A stretch of 64,000 bases of DNA from Flavobacterium ichthyis (lineage in GTDB: Bacteria > Bacteroidota > Bacteroidia > Flavobacteriales > Flavobacteriaceae): contig NZ_JAABLM010000001.1 of the NCBI RefSeq assembly GCF_009915155.1, positions 186,001 through 250,000 of the forward strand, read 5' to 3'. A program made the translations under genes and the position numbers. Below the pieces are notes generated by a model. It was not told where the DNA came from. It worked only from the letters and a program-made list of their open reading frames with translations, and did no database searches. This document shows positions 53,158 through 61,886 of the stretch, one piece after another (position 1 is the stretch's first letter; each line of letters starts with the position of its first letter).

Positions 53158-53835
53158 TTAACCAATTAATTTATAGCCATGACTGCGAATATTTATAATT
53201 TGAATATCCGGGTCGTGGCTTAATTTTTTTCGGAGTTTTGTGATAAAAACGTCCATACTTCGTCCGTTAAAAAAATCATCATCACCCCAAATAGTTTTCA
53301 AGATTAGCGAGCGATCAACCACCTCATTTTTATTCTCAATCAACAGTTGTAATAGCTCCGCTTCGCGATGCGTTAAAGAGATAATATCTTTACCAATTGT
53401 AAGAATTTGCTTTGTAAAATCGAAAATGAATTTTCCTATTTCGAGTATTTTTTCTCCTTCAAAAAATTTCCGGTTGACTAACGCGTGAATTCGAACAATC
53501 AGTTCTTCCATGCTAAACGGTTTTCGCAAATAATCATTTCCACCAATGTTAAAACCGTCCACAACATCTTGAGTTTGCGACTTTGCCGTAAGGAAAATAA
53601 TGGGAATTTTCGCATCTTTTTTACGAATTTCTTTGGCGACAGAAAATCCATCTTTTTTGGGCATCATCACATCCAAAACTAAAATATCAGCTTTTTCGGT
53701 AGCATATTTAGCCAGAGCTTCTTCTCCATTTTCACAATGCACCACGCTAAAATTGCGGGTTTCCAAACTTTCCCGAACAATTTGCGCCAAAGCAGGCTCG
53801 TCTTCCGCCAAAATAATTTTAATTTTTTCCTTCAT
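53158..53835 (-). CDS. Two-component response regulator, OmpR/PhoB family
   Basis: The 225-residue protein has a receiver domain with Glu11/Asp12, phospho-acceptor Asp55 (LDVMMPKKDG), Thr83 and Lys105 (LRKPFS), all conserved. A winged-helix DNA-binding domain follows (LTHREAELLQLLIENKNEVV, VFITKLRKKL, NIRSHGYKLIG). Its start overlaps the end of the kinase gene by 17 nt, so the pair is translationally linked. The GTTAAC direct repeats at 55361-55386 are its most likely binding site; this is inference. Confidence 0.93.
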   Translation of the reverse strand: MKEKIKIILAEDEPALAQIVRESLETRNFSVVHCENGEEALAKYATEKADILVLDVMMPKKDGFSVAKEIRKKDAKIPIIFLTAKSQTQDVVDGFNIGGNDYLRKPFSMEELIVRIHALVNRKFFEGEKILEIGKFIFDFTKQILTIGKDIISLTHREAELLQLLIENKNEVVDRSLILKTIWGDDDFFNGRSMDVFITKLRKKLSHDPDIQIINIRSHGYKLIG

Positions 53836-55321
53836 TGGGCAAAATGATTAAAAAAGTTGTGGGCAAGCATGACAGCAATTCGAGCGAACCATTGTGTTTT
53901 TCAATGATTTTTTTGGCATAAAAAAGCCCAATTCCAAAGCCTTTTACATCATGTAAATTTCCTTTCGGAATGCGGTAAAACTTATCAAAAACCTTATCAC
54001 TTTGGCTTTTATCAATTCCTTTTCCATTATCTGATACGCTTATTTTTATTTCCGCTTTCGCAAAATTTATCCGTACTAAAATTTCGTTTCCACCGTATTT
54101 CACGGCATTGTCAATTAAATTTGAAATCGCATTTTCCAAATGAAAAAAGTCGGCATCAATTACAATTTCATCTTCCTCCGAAACAAAATTAATGACTTTA
54201 TCTTGGGCAATAATTTGATGTTTTTCACAAAGATTTTTGACCATCAATACCAAATCGTTTGTTTCTTTTTTCAACATCAGTTTTTCGGTATCTATCGAAG
54301 CTGTTTCTAACAATTTCTCAACAATTAGCTCTAATTTTTTTAACTGATTTTGAGAAATATCAAGGTATTTTCTTGTTTTCTCTGGATCGTTATTTTCGTT
54401 AAAATGTTTTAATGCTTCGAGTGCTGTGGCAACAGTAGTAATTGGCGTTTTAAATTCGTGGGTAATGTTACTAATCAAATCGTTTTTAATTTCGTCGGCT
54501 TTTTTTTGGTGTTTGATTATATTAAGCAAATAAATTAAACAAAAAATTATGGCTGAAGAAAGCACCAATGATAAGATAATTTCCATTATGCTGCGTTGCA
54601 AAATCTGAATTACAGGATTGCTAAACTTTAGTTTCAATTTCATTCCGTTACGCAAATAACCTGAATTTCCTTCTACCATTAAAGGTAAAGCAGCTTGATT
54701 GTTACTTTGATAATTTGCTAATATTCTTTTATCTTTTACCTGCAAAATTTCATAATCTACATTTATATTTTTTCGCGCAGATTCCAGCTCGAAAACTTGT
54801 GAAAGTTTATTAAAATCAATTGAATCATTCCTCACAGAAATAATAATTTTATTCACCAAATTTTCTAATCCCGAAATGCTATCAACTTCTTTTCGCCCTT
54901 TAAGAACTTGAATACTTTGTATTTCTGACGGATTTTCTATTTTCGGAAAATTACTTTGTACCAACTCATCCGATTTCGTTTCTTTCGAACTCGTTTCACT
55001 AAAATTAATGGCTGTAACTTTCGCATTACCCTTCAGTTTTCTTTTTGGAAAAGATTTGGTAAAAGCAGAATCTTTCAATACATTTTCAAAAAAACCCTCT
55101 CTGTTTTGCCCATCTTTTCCTACAAATGCAACCACCTGATTAAGTGCGTCTTTTGAATAGTATAACTCTATTCCATTATCAAATGCCGCTTGCACATCGG
55201 AGACAAAACGTGTTTTATTTTCTTGATAATTTTTTACATTCCAAAAAATTTGGACGCTAATGGTGGCCAAAATCGTAATGGAAATAAATAAAATGATAAT
55301 ATTGTAACTGCTTTTTTTCAT
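53819..55321 (-). CDS. Sensor histidine kinase
   Basis: The 500-residue protein has a first membrane helix (about residues 8-28), a large periplasmic sensor region (29-243) without a recognised domain, a second helix (about 244-267), then the dimerisation domain with His288 (NITHEFKTPITTVATALEAL). The ATPase domain has NLIDNAVKYGG, VSDNGKGID and GFGIGLFYAKKIIEKHNG. All catalytic boxes are intact. It precedes its response regulator and diverges from the second GLPGLI gene, so it probably senses an envelope signal handled by GLPGLI and the outer membrane protein. Confidence 0.93.
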   Translation of the reverse strand: MKKSSYNIIILFISITILATISVQIFWNVKNYQENKTRFVSDVQAAFDNGIELYYSKDALNQVVAFVGKDGQNREGFFENVLKDSAFTKSFPKRKLKGNAKVTAINFSETSSKETKSDELVQSNFPKIENPSEIQSIQVLKGRKEVDSISGLENLVNKIIISVRNDSIDFNKLSQVFELESARKNINVDYEILQVKDKRILANYQSNNQAALPLMVEGNSGYLRNGMKLKLKFSNPVIQILQRSIMEIILSLVLSSAIIFCLIYLLNIIKHQKKADEIKNDLISNITHEFKTPITTVATALEALKHFNENNDPEKTRKYLDISQNQLKKLELIVEKLLETASIDTEKLMLKKETNDLVLMVKNLCEKHQIIAQDKVINFVSEEDEIVIDADFFHLENAISNLIDNAVKYGGNEILVRINFAKAEIKISVSDNGKGIDKSQSDKVFDKFYRIPKGNLHDVKGFGIGLFYAKKIIEKHNGSLELLSCLPTTFLIILPNEGKN

Positions 55322-55326
55322 TGTTT

Positions 55327-55334
55327 CAAAAATA
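55327..55334 (-). promoter_or_regulatory. -7 element of the histidine kinase gene
   Basis: The minus strand reads TATTTTTG just 5 nt before the ATG at 55321, so the transcript would be nearly leaderless. No -33 TTTG is present, but the GTTAAC boxes lie at about -40 to -66, consistent with an activated, autoregulated promoter. Confidence 0.5.
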
Positions 55335-55360
55335 AAAACAAAAACAATAGATTTTAAGCT

Positions 55361-55386
55361 GTTAACGAACGTTAACTTTGGTTAAC
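55361..55386. promoter_or_regulatory. Triple GTTAAC operator with 10-bp spacing
   Basis: GTTAAC occurs at 55361-55366, 55371-55376 and 55381-55386, each exactly 10 bp from the next (spacers GAAC and TTTG). GTTAAC is itself palindromic, so the array reads on both strands. Direct repeats at one helical turn are typical of OmpR-family binding sites. It sits between the divergent kinase and GLPGLI genes and could serve both. Confidence 0.7.
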
Positions 55387-55441
55387 GCAAAGTGTGGATT
55401 TTTGTAAGGAAATTTGAAACATTAATCTAAACTTTATAATT

Positions 55442-56281
55442 ATGATACGAGCACTTTATTATTTGGCAATTTTTTCTATCACCGCAATTTTAAACATTGC
55501 TTTTGCGCAAGATTTTCAAGGACAAGCCATTTACGAATCAAAGACGCAAATGAAGGATAAAGTAAAAATTAAAAGTTCAGATATGACTCCTGAAATGATT
55601 AAGAGTATGGAAGAACAAATGGTAAAAATGTTTGAAAAAACGTATGTTTTAAATTTCAACAAAACGGAATCGGTTTTTACCCAAGAAGAAAAATTAGAAA
55701 CACCAATTGCCGGAGAAAATTCAGTGATGTTTAAAGGCGGTAGTGACGGAATTTCTTATGTAAATGTCAAGGAAAAATTATTACTTGTGTTTGAAGATCG
55801 ATTTGGTAAAGAATTTACAATTGCTGATTCACTACCGAACTGGAACTGGAAAATTGAAAGCGAAACTAAAAAAATAGGAAATTACCTTTGTACTAAAGCT
55901 ACAGCAACAGTGCCACCATCGGCTAAAGCCATGAATAGATTTAAGGAACAGCAAGCCAAGAAAGCTAATGGTGAAACAATGATTTTTAGTATGGGCGAAC
56001 CAAAAGAGCAAATTCACACCGTATGGTTTACACCAGAAATTCCGGTAAGTTTAGGGCCTAAAAATTATTGGGGTTTGCCCGGATTAATTTTAGAAGCTAA
56101 TAATGGTAGTACCATTTACCTGTGCTCAAAAATTATCCTTAACCCTAAAGAAAAAACCGAGATTAAACGCCCTAACAAAGGTAAAAAAGTAAGCCGTGAA
56201 GAATACGTAAAAATCTTAGAAAAGCAATTAGAGAGAATGACAGATTCTAAAGGCAATATAAACATTCAAGTTGGTGGATAG
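55442..56281 (+). CDS. GLPGLI family protein, second copy
   Basis: The 279-residue exported protein (signal peptide MIRALYYLAIFSITAILNIAFA) has NYWGLPGLILEANNGSTIYL, the family signature, and is a paralogue of the copy at 52289. It is followed after 38 nt by a TonB-receptor-like barrel gene, which suggests co-transcription. It lies divergent from the two-component genes, with the GTTAAC operator in between. Its function is unknown; a link to surface sensing or binding is inferred from this context. Confidence 0.9.
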   Translation: MIRALYYLAIFSITAILNIAFAQDFQGQAIYESKTQMKDKVKIKSSDMTPEMIKSMEEQMVKMFEKTYVLNFNKTESVFTQEEKLETPIAGENSVMFKGGSDGISYVNVKEKLLLVFEDRFGKEFTIADSLPNWNWKIESETKKIGNYLCTKATATVPPSAKAMNRFKEQQAKKANGETMIFSMGEPKEQIHTVWFTPEIPVSLGPKNYWGLPGLILEANNGSTIYLCSKIILNPKEKTEIKRPNKGKKVSREEYVKILEKQLERMTDSKGNINIQVGG

Positions 56282-56319
56282 TAACACTCCATTTTCATTT
56301 ATTTCAAAAAATTAAACCC

Positions 56320-59034
56320 ATGCATAAAATTTTTACCCTTATTTTTTTCTTTATTTTTTCAATTACGCAAGCGCAAAATATTCGGCTCGAAGGTTTAGTA
56401 ATAGATGAAAAAGCAATAGGTCTTGAAATGGCAAATGTAATGGCAATTAACAAAACTACCAAAGCAATGGACGCCTATGCAATCACTAACGATAAGGGTA
56501 AATATGTGCTCCATTTAAAAGCGAATACGACCTATATTATTAAAGCAAGTTTTATTGGGTTTTCCCCAAATGAATTTGAATTAACAACTGAATTCGAAAA
56601 TCTTATCCAAAATATAGTTATGTCCGAAGGTGTGGCGCTAGACGAAGTAGAAATAGTTCATGAAATGCCCGTTTCCATTAAAGGCGATACCATTATTTAC
56701 AACTCGGATTCGTTTACCAATGGTACCGAACGCAAATTAGGCGACATTTTGAAAAAATTACCGGGAGTACAAGTAAACAAAGACGGACAAGTGGAAGTTG
56801 AAGGAAAAACTGTACAGAAATTAATGGTTGATGGTAAAGATTTTTTTGACGGTGATACTAAACTAGGCGTTCAAAATATTCCGGCTGATGCAGTTGATAA
56901 AGTTCAGGTATTGCGAAATTACAACGAGGTGAACCAACTAAAAGGACTAGAAAACAACGAGGAAAATATTGCTATGAACATCAAGCTCAAAGACGGCAAA
57001 AAGAATTTTTGGTTTGGCGATGTTACGGCAGGAATTGGCGTTGGTCATGAAGAATCTCGTTATATTGCGAACCCAAAATTATTTTATTACAGTCCAAAAT
57101 ACAGCGTGAATCTTTTGGCGAATGCCAACAATATTGGCGAATTACCGTTTACCATTCAGGATTATTTTAAATTTAGCGGTGGTTTTCGAAATATTATGCG
57201 AAAAGGAGGTACAAATTTTAGCGTGGCTTCCAATGATTTAGGCTTGTCGATGGTGAGAAATAATCGGGCAAAGGAAATTGAAACGCGTTTTGGAGCGGCA
57301 AATTTCAGTTACAACCCTAAAAAAAGCTGGACTATTAGCGGTTTCGGGATTATCAATTCTTCCGATACTGAAATGGAAATTGCCTCGCGGGAACAATTTC
57401 TCGATACTGACGGGAATGTGAATACTGAACAAATTTCGAGGGAAAATACATTTCAAAGGTCTAACCTAGGATTGTTCAAGTTAAGCTCAAGTTACATCCC
57501 AAACACCAATGTTCATTTTGACTATGACGCCTTGCTCAAAATTTCTTCCCAAGACGAAAATGTTGGATTATTTACTTCGGAAAACCGCCAAAACATTACA
57601 ATTGACCAAGATATTTACACCCGAAAAAAACAAAAACCCGTTGCTTTTAATCAAAATCTAAATTATTATTATACGCTAAACGCAAATAATATTTTCGCCT
57701 TTGAGATACAACATATGTATCAAGAAGAAGATCCTTTTTACAATGCCAATTTACTAGTTCAACCCTTTGAAATTTCGGGTTACATTGCGGGACAAGACAG
57801 AAATAACATCAGTCAGAATCGTTTTATCAAAACCAATAAAATTGATACCAAGTTAGATTATTATTATATGGTAACCCCAAAAAGTAACTTGAATATCACA
57901 CTAGGAAACACTTATTCTTATCAAAATTTTAATTCTCATATTTTTCAAATTTTGGACAATGCCGAAAAAAACGACCTAAATGCTTCGGTAAATAATAACG
58001 ATGTAGATTTTGCATTTAATGATGTTTTTGTAGGATTACATTATAAATTTATTACTGGAAAATTTACTTTTAATCCGGGATTTTCAGTTCACAGTTATTT
58101 TATGAAAAACCAGCAAGAATCAGGTGATTTCGACCGAAATTTCTTCAGAGTTTTACCCGATGTTTATGCTTTGTACCAAATAAAAAAATCCGAAACATTG
58201 ACATATAATTTTTCACTTCAAAATGATTTTACTGATATTTCTCAATTAGCTGAAGGCACAATTTTCTCGAGTTACCGCTCTCTTTTTCAAGGAAATAGAA
58301 CACTTGAAAATGCTTTAAGTCAAAATCATTCGTTGCGCTATTTTAAATTCAATATGTTTGACCAAACTAATATTTCCGGGAATTTAAATTACAACCGAAG
58401 AATTGACGCCGTAAGAAGAATTGCTGCTTTTGAAGGAATTAATCAAGTGGCAACACCTTTTAATTCTAATTTTGCCGATGAAACTTTTACAGGTGCTTTG
58501 TCATACGGAAAATCTTTTGCCCGATATTACAAGGCAAATGCGAGTATTTCACTTGGTTGGGTAAAACAAAATAATATTCAGTTGAATCAAAACACAAATG
58601 AATTATTAAGAACGGTTAATGAAGTTTTTAACCAAAATTATAGCATAGGATTTTCTACAAATTTTAAAAACCTGCCTAGTATAGAACTTGCCTACACGCT
58701 TAGCATCAACGAATATTCGAATGCTACTTTTTATAACCATTCCCCTTCTGCCAACCTTGAATATTTTTTCTTGGACGCATTTTCGTTCAAAGCAGAGTAC
58801 GAGTTTAACAAATATTTCAACAGCGAAAAAACCGTGGATAACACTTACGATTTTCTTTCGGCAAGTATTGCATATCAGCAAAAGAACAGCAAATTTGAAT
58901 ATCGATTGGCAGCTACCAATTTACTCAATACAACGAGTTTAAATGACGATAGCTTTAACCAGTTTTTTACCCGAACATCGCAATACCGTGTTCAGCCGAG
59001 ATTTATTATTTTATCATTGCGGTACAATTTATAG
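56320..59034 (+). CDS. Carboxypeptidase-like regulatory domain/TonB-receptor-like outer membrane protein
   Basis: The 904-residue protein has a signal peptide (MHKIFTLIFFFIFSITQAQ) and an N-terminal regulatory beta domain (VIDEKAIGLEMANVMAINKT). A plug-like domain follows (KLGDILKKLPGVQVNKDGQV, VEGKTVQKLMVDGKDFFDGD), then a long barrel (from about 240) ending RFIILSLRYNL. It resembles the outer membrane beta-barrel group often found next to GLPGLI genes. The ligand is unknown. It follows the second GLPGLI gene after 38 nt and ends at a terminator. Confidence 0.88.
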   Translation: MHKIFTLIFFFIFSITQAQNIRLEGLVIDEKAIGLEMANVMAINKTTKAMDAYAITNDKGKYVLHLKANTTYIIKASFIGFSPNEFELTTEFENLIQNIVMSEGVALDEVEIVHEMPVSIKGDTIIYNSDSFTNGTERKLGDILKKLPGVQVNKDGQVEVEGKTVQKLMVDGKDFFDGDTKLGVQNIPADAVDKVQVLRNYNEVNQLKGLENNEENIAMNIKLKDGKKNFWFGDVTAGIGVGHEESRYIANPKLFYYSPKYSVNLLANANNIGELPFTIQDYFKFSGGFRNIMRKGGTNFSVASNDLGLSMVRNNRAKEIETRFGAANFSYNPKKSWTISGFGIINSSDTEMEIASREQFLDTDGNVNTEQISRENTFQRSNLGLFKLSSSYIPNTNVHFDYDALLKISSQDENVGLFTSENRQNITIDQDIYTRKKQKPVAFNQNLNYYYTLNANNIFAFEIQHMYQEEDPFYNANLLVQPFEISGYIAGQDRNNISQNRFIKTNKIDTKLDYYYMVTPKSNLNITLGNTYSYQNFNSHIFQILDNAEKNDLNASVNNNDVDFAFNDVFVGLHYKFITGKFTFNPGFSVHSYFMKNQQESGDFDRNFFRVLPDVYALYQIKKSETLTYNFSLQNDFTDISQLAEGTIFSSYRSLFQGNRTLENALSQNHSLRYFKFNMFDQTNISGNLNYNRRIDAVRRIAAFEGINQVATPFNSNFADETFTGALSYGKSFARYYKANASISLGWVKQNNIQLNQNTNELLRTVNEVFNQNYSIGFSTNFKNLPSIELAYTLSINEYSNATFYNHSPSANLEYFFLDAFSFKAEYEFNKYFNSEKTVDNTYDFLSASIAYQQKNSKFEYRLAATNLLNTTSLNDDSFNQFFTRTSQYRVQPRFIILSLRYNL

Positions 59035-59041
59035 GTAAAAG

Positions 59042-59071
59042 AAAATGGGGATTTTAATGTCCCCATTTTTT
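59042..59071. terminator. Terminator between the barrel gene and the stress protein gene
   Basis: A 10-bp stem AAAATGGGGA (59042-59051) with TCCCCATTTT (59060-59069) is followed by T. It lies between two convergent genes and probably serves the barrel gene. Confidence 0.88.
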
Positions 59072-59106
59072 GTAATAAAATTGATAAAAATGAAGATAAA
59101 TTTCAT

Positions 59107-59931
59107 TTATATTCTAAAAGTTACCACCGGTCTTTGCGCATGATTTACTAAGTCTTCGCTAATGCTTCCGTTGAAGAAATGCGCCAAACCGTTTCGCCCA
59201 TGAGTACTAATTCCTATTAAATCTGCATTAATGCTTTTGGCAAAATTCAACACTCCTTTTTCAACATTTGTATCATTATAAATATGAAGAGAATAATTAT
59301 TTAAGTTAAACCCGGAAATAAAGTCGTTCATTATTTTCTGCGCAACATCCGTAGATTTAAAGCTATTTGGCGTATTAATCATTACTAAATTAAGATGGGC
59401 ATCAAAATTTTGCGCAAATTTCACCACTTTGGAAAAAGAATTTTTAATTTCATCAGAAAAATCGGACGCAAAAACAAATTTACTCACGTCAAATTCTCCT
59501 TCATCACGTTTAATGACCAACACTGGAATTTCCGAAGAACGCACCACTTTCTCAGTGTTTGACCCAATAAAAACTTCTTGAAAACCACTTGCCCCGTGAG
59601 ATCCCATTACAATTAAATCAACATTATTTTTGCGGCTGATATTAATAATTCCATCAAACGCCTTTTCAAATTGAATTACTTCTGAAACTTCAATTCCTTC
59701 GAGAAAAGGAAAATCCATCATGCTTTCAACACGTTCAATAGCTTTGTTCTTAAAAAACATTAATTCAGGAATATCACTTCCATGACCAATGGCATCGCTG
59801 CTTTGACCAGGAAGTTCAAGCATATGAAGTAAAATAATTTCACCATCATGTTTTTTGGCAATTTGGGCGGCAACACGCAGCGCATTTTCTGCATGCTCGG
59901 AAAAATCTGTAGGGACTAAAATTCTTTTCAT
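59107..59931 (-). CDS. Universal stress protein with two UspA domains
   Basis: The 274-residue protein is a tandem of two UspA folds. The first (MKRILVPTDFSEHAENALRV) has the nucleotide-binding pattern GSHGASGFQEVFIGSNTEKV; the second has GISTHGRNGLAHFFNGSISE. Both keep the G-x2-G-x9-G-[ST] pattern, so both may bind ATP. Such proteins respond to stress and growth arrest. It is a single gene, divergent from the rimP operon. Confidence 0.92.
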   Translation of the reverse strand: MKRILVPTDFSEHAENALRVAAQIAKKHDGEIILLHMLELPGQSSDAIGHGSDIPELMFFKNKAIERVESMMDFPFLEGIEVSEVIQFEKAFDGIINISRKNNVDLIVMGSHGASGFQEVFIGSNTEKVVRSSEIPVLVIKRDEGEFDVSKFVFASDFSDEIKNSFSKVVKFAQNFDAHLNLVMINTPNSFKSTDVAQKIMNDFISGFNLNNYSLHIYNDTNVEKGVLNFAKSINADLIGISTHGRNGLAHFFNGSISEDLVNHAQRPVVTFRI

Positions 59932-60044
59932 AAACTAAGAATGTAAGGGTGTATGTATCGGTTTGTTTTTAATAAAATAAAGGTACGAATTTTATTTCAA
60001 ATGAAACAATATCACAATGATTTTCAATATCTAAAAAAAATAAC

Positions 60045-60052
60045 TATATTTG
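60045..60052 (+). promoter_or_regulatory. -7 element of the rimP-nusA-infB operon
   Basis: TATATTTG is a full TAnnTTTG match about 64 nt before the rimP ATG. A TTTT at 60021-60024, 20 nt upstream, may stand for the -33 box. The leader would be about 57 nt and contains the terminator-like hairpin below. Confidence 0.65.
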
Positions 60053-60082
60053 CACCGTTATTTATAAAAACCATTAAATAAT

Positions 60083-60107
60083 GAGGGGACATTTGTCCCC
60101 TCTTTTT
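60083..60107 (+). terminator. Terminator-like hairpin in the rimP leader (attenuator candidate)
   Basis: A perfect 9-bp stem GAGGGGACA (60083-60091) with TGTCCCCTC (60094-60102) is followed by five T and ends 13 nt before the rimP ATG. It lies downstream of the likely promoter and upstream of the first gene, so it would stop or pause transcription before nusA is made. Feedback by NusA is the obvious hypothesis. Confidence 0.7.
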
Positions 60108-60115
60108 ATACGAAT

Positions 60116-60580
60116 ATGACATTTAAGGAAAAAGTTGCGGATTTAGTCAACAAAGGTTTAGAAGAAAAACCGGCGTTATTTCTAATCGATCTTTCCATTT
60201 CCGAAGGCAATAAAATAATTGTAACTTTAGATGGAGATAATGGCGTAAATTTGCAGGACTGTATTGATATCAGTCGTGCCATTGAACAAAGCTTGGATCG
60301 GGAAGAAGAAGATTTTTCGTTAGAAGTTGCTTCGGCTGGAATTTCAGCACCATTGAAATTGGTTCGCCAATACAAAAAAAATATTGGCAGAAATTTAAAA
60401 GTAAAAACTGCCACTGAAACCATTGAAGCTAAACTTGAAGCCGCAGATGATGATAAAATAACGTTAGCCTGGACGGCACGCGAACCTAAAAAAGTGGGAA
60501 AAGGAAAAGAAACCGTTGAAAAAAAACAAGAAATTCCTTACTCCGAAATTAAAGAAGCAGTTGTTACAATAATATTTTAA
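60116..60580 (+). CDS. rimP: Ribosome maturation factor RimP
   Basis: RimP is needed for maturation of the 30S subunit. The 154-residue protein has the N-terminal alpha-beta domain ([40 protein letters not shown]), the [13 protein letters not shown] signature and a C-terminal SH3-like domain with a short [10 protein letters not shown] insert. Length is normal. It starts the rimP-nusA-infB operon, with nusA 17 nt later. Confidence 0.95.
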   Translation: MTFKEKVADLVNKGLEEKPALFLIDLSISEGNKIIVTLDGDNGVNLQDCIDISRAIEQSLDREEEDFSLEVASAGISAPLKLVRQYKKNIGRNLKVKTATETIEAKLEAADDDKITLAWTAREPKKVGKGKETVEKKQEIPYSEIKEAVVTIIF

Positions 60581-60597
60581 AAAATAAAAAACTTGGC

Positions 60598-61842
60598 ATG
60601 GAGAATATTGCATTAATCGAGTCATTTTCAGAGTTTAAAGATGATAAGCTGATAGATCGCGTAACATTAATGGCGATTCTAGAAGATGTGTTTAGAAATG
60701 CATTGAAGAAAAAATACGGCTCGGACGATAATTTCGATATCATTATCAATCCAGATAAAGGAGATATGGAAATTTGGAGACGACGTGTGATTGTGGCAGA
60801 TGAAGATCTTGATTTTGAAAACGAAGAAATCACATTAACTGAAGCCAGAAAAATTGAGCCGGATTTTGAAATTGGAGAAGAAGTTTCGGAAGAAGTAAAA
60901 TTAATTGATTTAGGACGAAGAGCAATTTTGGCACTTCGCCAAAATTTAATTTCAAAAATTCACGAACACGACAACACTAATCTTTACAAGCAATTTAAAG
61001 ATTTAATTGGCGATATTTACACTGCGGAAGTTCACCATGTTCGCCCAAGAGCTGTGATTTTAGTGGACGACGAAGGAAATGAAATTGTTTTGCCAAAAGA
61101 AAAACAAATCCCTTCGGACTTTTTTAGAAAAGGAGACAACGTTCGTGGTATTATTGAAAATGTAGAATTAAAAGGAAATAAGCCACAAATCATTATGTCT
61201 AGAACTTCTGAAAAGTTCTTAGAAAAATTATTTGAGCAAGAAATTCCTGAAGTATTTGACGGCTTAATTACCATTAAAGGAGTGGTAAGAATTCCGGGAG
61301 AAAAAGCAAAAGTAGCGGTAGATTCTTATGATGACAGAATTGATCCTGTTGGCGCTTGCGTAGGGATGAAAGGATCAAGAATCCACGGAATTGTTAGAGA
61401 ATTAGGTAACGAAAATATTGACGTTATTAACTATACTAACAATACACAACTATTCATTACCCGTGCTTTAAGTCCGGCAAAAGTATCTTCTATCAAAATT
61501 AACGAAGAGACAAAAAGAGCCGAAGTTTTTCTTAAATTAGAAGAAGTATCAAAAGCCATTGGAAGAGGTGGACACAATATTAAATTAGCAGGATTGCTAA
61601 CCGGTTATGAATTAGATGTTATCCGCGAAGGTAATATTGCAGAAGAAGAAGACGATGTAGAGTTGACAGAGTTTTCGGACGAAATCGATGGTTGGATCAT
61701 CGACGAATTTGCAAAAATTGGTTTAGATACTGCAAGAAGTATTCTGCGTCAAGACGTAGATGATTTAGTAAGAAGAACCGATCTTGAAGAAGAAACTATT
61801 AGAGAAGTAGTACGCATTCTAAAAGAAGAGTTCGAAGACTAA
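60598..61842 (+). CDS. nusA: Transcription termination/antitermination factor NusA
   Basis: NusA binds RNA polymerase and RNA to modulate pausing, termination and antitermination. The 414-residue protein has the N-terminal RNAP-binding domain (1-130), an S1 domain (DIYTAEVHHVRPRAVILVDD) and two KH domains (VGACVGMKGSRIHGIVREL; AIGRGGHNIKLAGLLTGY). A short acidic C-terminus follows (TEFSDEIDGWIIDEFAKI, DLEEETIREVVRILKEEFED). The two acidic repeats of E. coli NusA are reduced to this segment. Confidence 0.97.
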   Translation: MENIALIESFSEFKDDKLIDRVTLMAILEDVFRNALKKKYGSDDNFDIIINPDKGDMEIWRRRVIVADEDLDFENEEITLTEARKIEPDFEIGEEVSEEVKLIDLGRRAILALRQNLISKIHEHDNTNLYKQFKDLIGDIYTAEVHHVRPRAVILVDDEGNEIVLPKEKQIPSDFFRKGDNVRGIIENVELKGNKPQIIMSRTSEKFLEKLFEQEIPEVFDGLITIKGVVRIPGEKAKVAVDSYDDRIDPVGACVGMKGSRIHGIVRELGNENIDVINYTNNTQLFITRALSPAKVSSIKINEETKRAEVFLKLEEVSKAIGRGGHNIKLAGLLTGYELDVIREGNIAEEEDDVELTEFSDEIDGWIIDEFAKIGLDTARSILRQDVDDLVRRTDLEEETIREVVRILKEEFED

Positions 61843-61886
61843 ACAAAACAACAACACAACGCAATAGGTAATAATAAAAAGGTTTT

